Positions 63,340-64,000 of a stretch of DNA of 64,000 bases are shown one piece after another. The notes beneath the pieces are model-generated. The model searched no databases. It was not told where the DNA came from and was given only the letters and a program-made list of their open reading frames with translations. Positions within the stretch are counted from its first letter, which is position 1. Every line of letters begins with the position of its first letter. The translations under genes were made by a program, and so were the position numbers. This stretch comes from Neodiprion pinetum (lineage: Eukaryota; Arthropoda; Insecta; Hymenoptera; Diprionidae): contig NC_060232.1 of NCBI RefSeq assembly GCF_021155775.2, positions 35,083,089-35,147,088 on the forward strand, given 5' to 3'.

Positions 63340-64000
63340 TTCATTTCGTGTAGTATCGGAGTTACTGCGAAACCATCTTTAAATGGAAGACAGACGAATT
63401 TATGTAATATATCATCGACGCGATAAGATTTCGCTACGTTGAAACTTCTTACGAAAAAAATCCCTAGTTTGGAAGATTTAATAGGTTTCTGATAAAGGTC
63501 TCGCTTGTACTTGAACGGAGTACCTATAATTCTATATTCTCCGGCAATGAAAAGGATTGATTTGATCACTAATATTTCTGTCCCACAAGCTACTACATTA
63601 TCCGGCCTTTTTATTGATATTTTGAATTTTTTCGTTTCCAGAGCCTGACATTCACGAGAATTTCCAATAAATTTGGGTTTAGGAATAAATTTTTCCTGAC
63701 AATTAGTTTTACGAATAGAACTTAGTTCTTCAAGTCGATTACTCAGCTGCTGCAGCGGCAAGCGTTTCGATCGAATAAGTCGTTTCAAATGGCCCAAATG
63801 ATTTTCATACACAAAGCAACTGTATTCTTCTAATGGGCCAAATCGTTCTACGTCGTCTATGACATGCAGCAGCGAATGTACATTATATACGACAAAGTTT
63901 TGTCCGTATATCTTAGCACCTTGAGTAACGAATTTTTCGATCATATCTTGCGCGATGTTTCGAAAACGCGAGAACAAGGCTGTATTCGATAGAATATACA
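63336..64000 (-). CDS. Transposase-domain protein (DUF4218-like), C-terminal part, cut by window edge
   Basis: The frame is open from the window edge to a TAA at 63336-63338, giving 220 visible residues; the N-terminal part lies beyond 64000. The first visible residues read LSNTALFSRFRNIAQDM and are in frame with the rest. The recognisable block is YGQNFVVYNVHSLLHVIDDV, then a FGPLEEYSCFVYENHLGHLK segment, then LPLQQLSNRLEE. This is the conserved late part of transposase-domain proteins common in insects and cnidarians, resembling DUF4218 of plant CACTA/EnSpm transposases. The C-terminal part (IGTPFKYKRDLYQKP, then SSKLGIFFV) also fits the usual tail of these proteins. The catalytic acidic residues would be upstream and cannot be seen here. 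The stop codon overlaps an AATAAA hexamer. No frameshift is visible in this part. Whether the whole gene is intact or active cannot be judged. Confidence 0.75.
   Translation of the reverse strand, partial: YILSNTALFSRFRNIAQDMIEKFVTQGAKIYGQNFVVYNVHSLLHVIDDVERFGPLEEYSCFVYENHLGHLKRLIRSKRLPLQQLSNRLEELSSIRKTNCQEKFIPKPKFIGNSRECQALETKKFKISIKRPDNVVACGTEILVIKSILFIAGEYRIIGTPFKYKRDLYQKPIKSSKLGIFFVRSFNVAKSYRVDDILHKFVCLPFKDGFAVTPILHEMK

Noticed and set aside
1..64000. CRISPR arrays, rRNA genes and reverse-transcriptase-coding retroelements
   Set aside because: No regularly spaced repeats, no recognisable rRNA segments, and no frame with reverse-transcriptase motifs were seen.

Overview
The window is eukaryotic nuclear DNA, most likely from an insect. 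It is AT-rich but not depleted in CpG. It carries many (TA)n, (CT)n, poly-A and poly-T tracts, several miniature inverted-repeat elements, and a few GC-rich islands. I see no bacterial-style gene packing, operons, Shine-Dalgarno sites or CRISPR arrays. The only clear proteins belong to two families that I know as abundant in insect genomes: a DUF4806 protein and a transposase-domain protein with a DUF4218-like motif. CpG-rich, repeat-poor DNA with short introns would fit a hymenopteran such as a sawfly, but the sequence does not prove this.

Layout. About 1-59,400 is almost entirely non-coding: intergenic DNA or very long introns. Open frames there are short, overlap on both strands, often start on TTG or GTG, or run through simple repeats, and none matches a family I recognise. 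Two places could hold first exons of genes that continue elsewhere. One is a GC-rich, open stretch at about 43,006-43,445 that ends in a good splice donor. The other is a TATA/initiator-like site at 10,421 followed by a 34-codon frame resembling a signal peptide. Both are weak calls.

This region is marked by non-autonomous DNA-transposon-like structures. Three copies of one roughly 210-225 bp inverted-repeat family lie at 4,233-4,440, 4,447-4,672 and 27,538-27,754. A hAT-like composite repeat lies at 5,864-6,372. A 346 bp near-perfect palindrome lies at 6,398-6,743. A 275 bp element with 75 bp terminal inverted repeats lies at 40,262-40,536, and a degenerate ATCGATT-rich element at about 56,516-56,928. 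There is also a 73 bp tandem repeat at 32,045-32,240.

About 59,400-64,000 is the coding part, all on the minus strand. A four-exon gene (60,345-62,736) reconstructs to an intact 436-residue protein. Its parts are an N-terminal CYWP-type domain, a lysine-rich nuclear-localisation-like middle, and a C-terminal DUF4806 domain. All three introns have GT-AG ends and matching phases. Just upstream, and running off the window edge, is the C-terminal 220 residues of a transposase-domain protein. The two probably belong to, or derive from, one CACTA/EnSpm-like DNA transposon, with DUF4806 as accessory protein. This is inference. A 215 bp palindrome sits between them, a 195 bp inverted-repeat element sits in the third DUF4806-gene intron counted from the 3' end-proximal side (between exons 2 and 3), and a cluster of AAACGT/ACGTTT motifs lies downstream.
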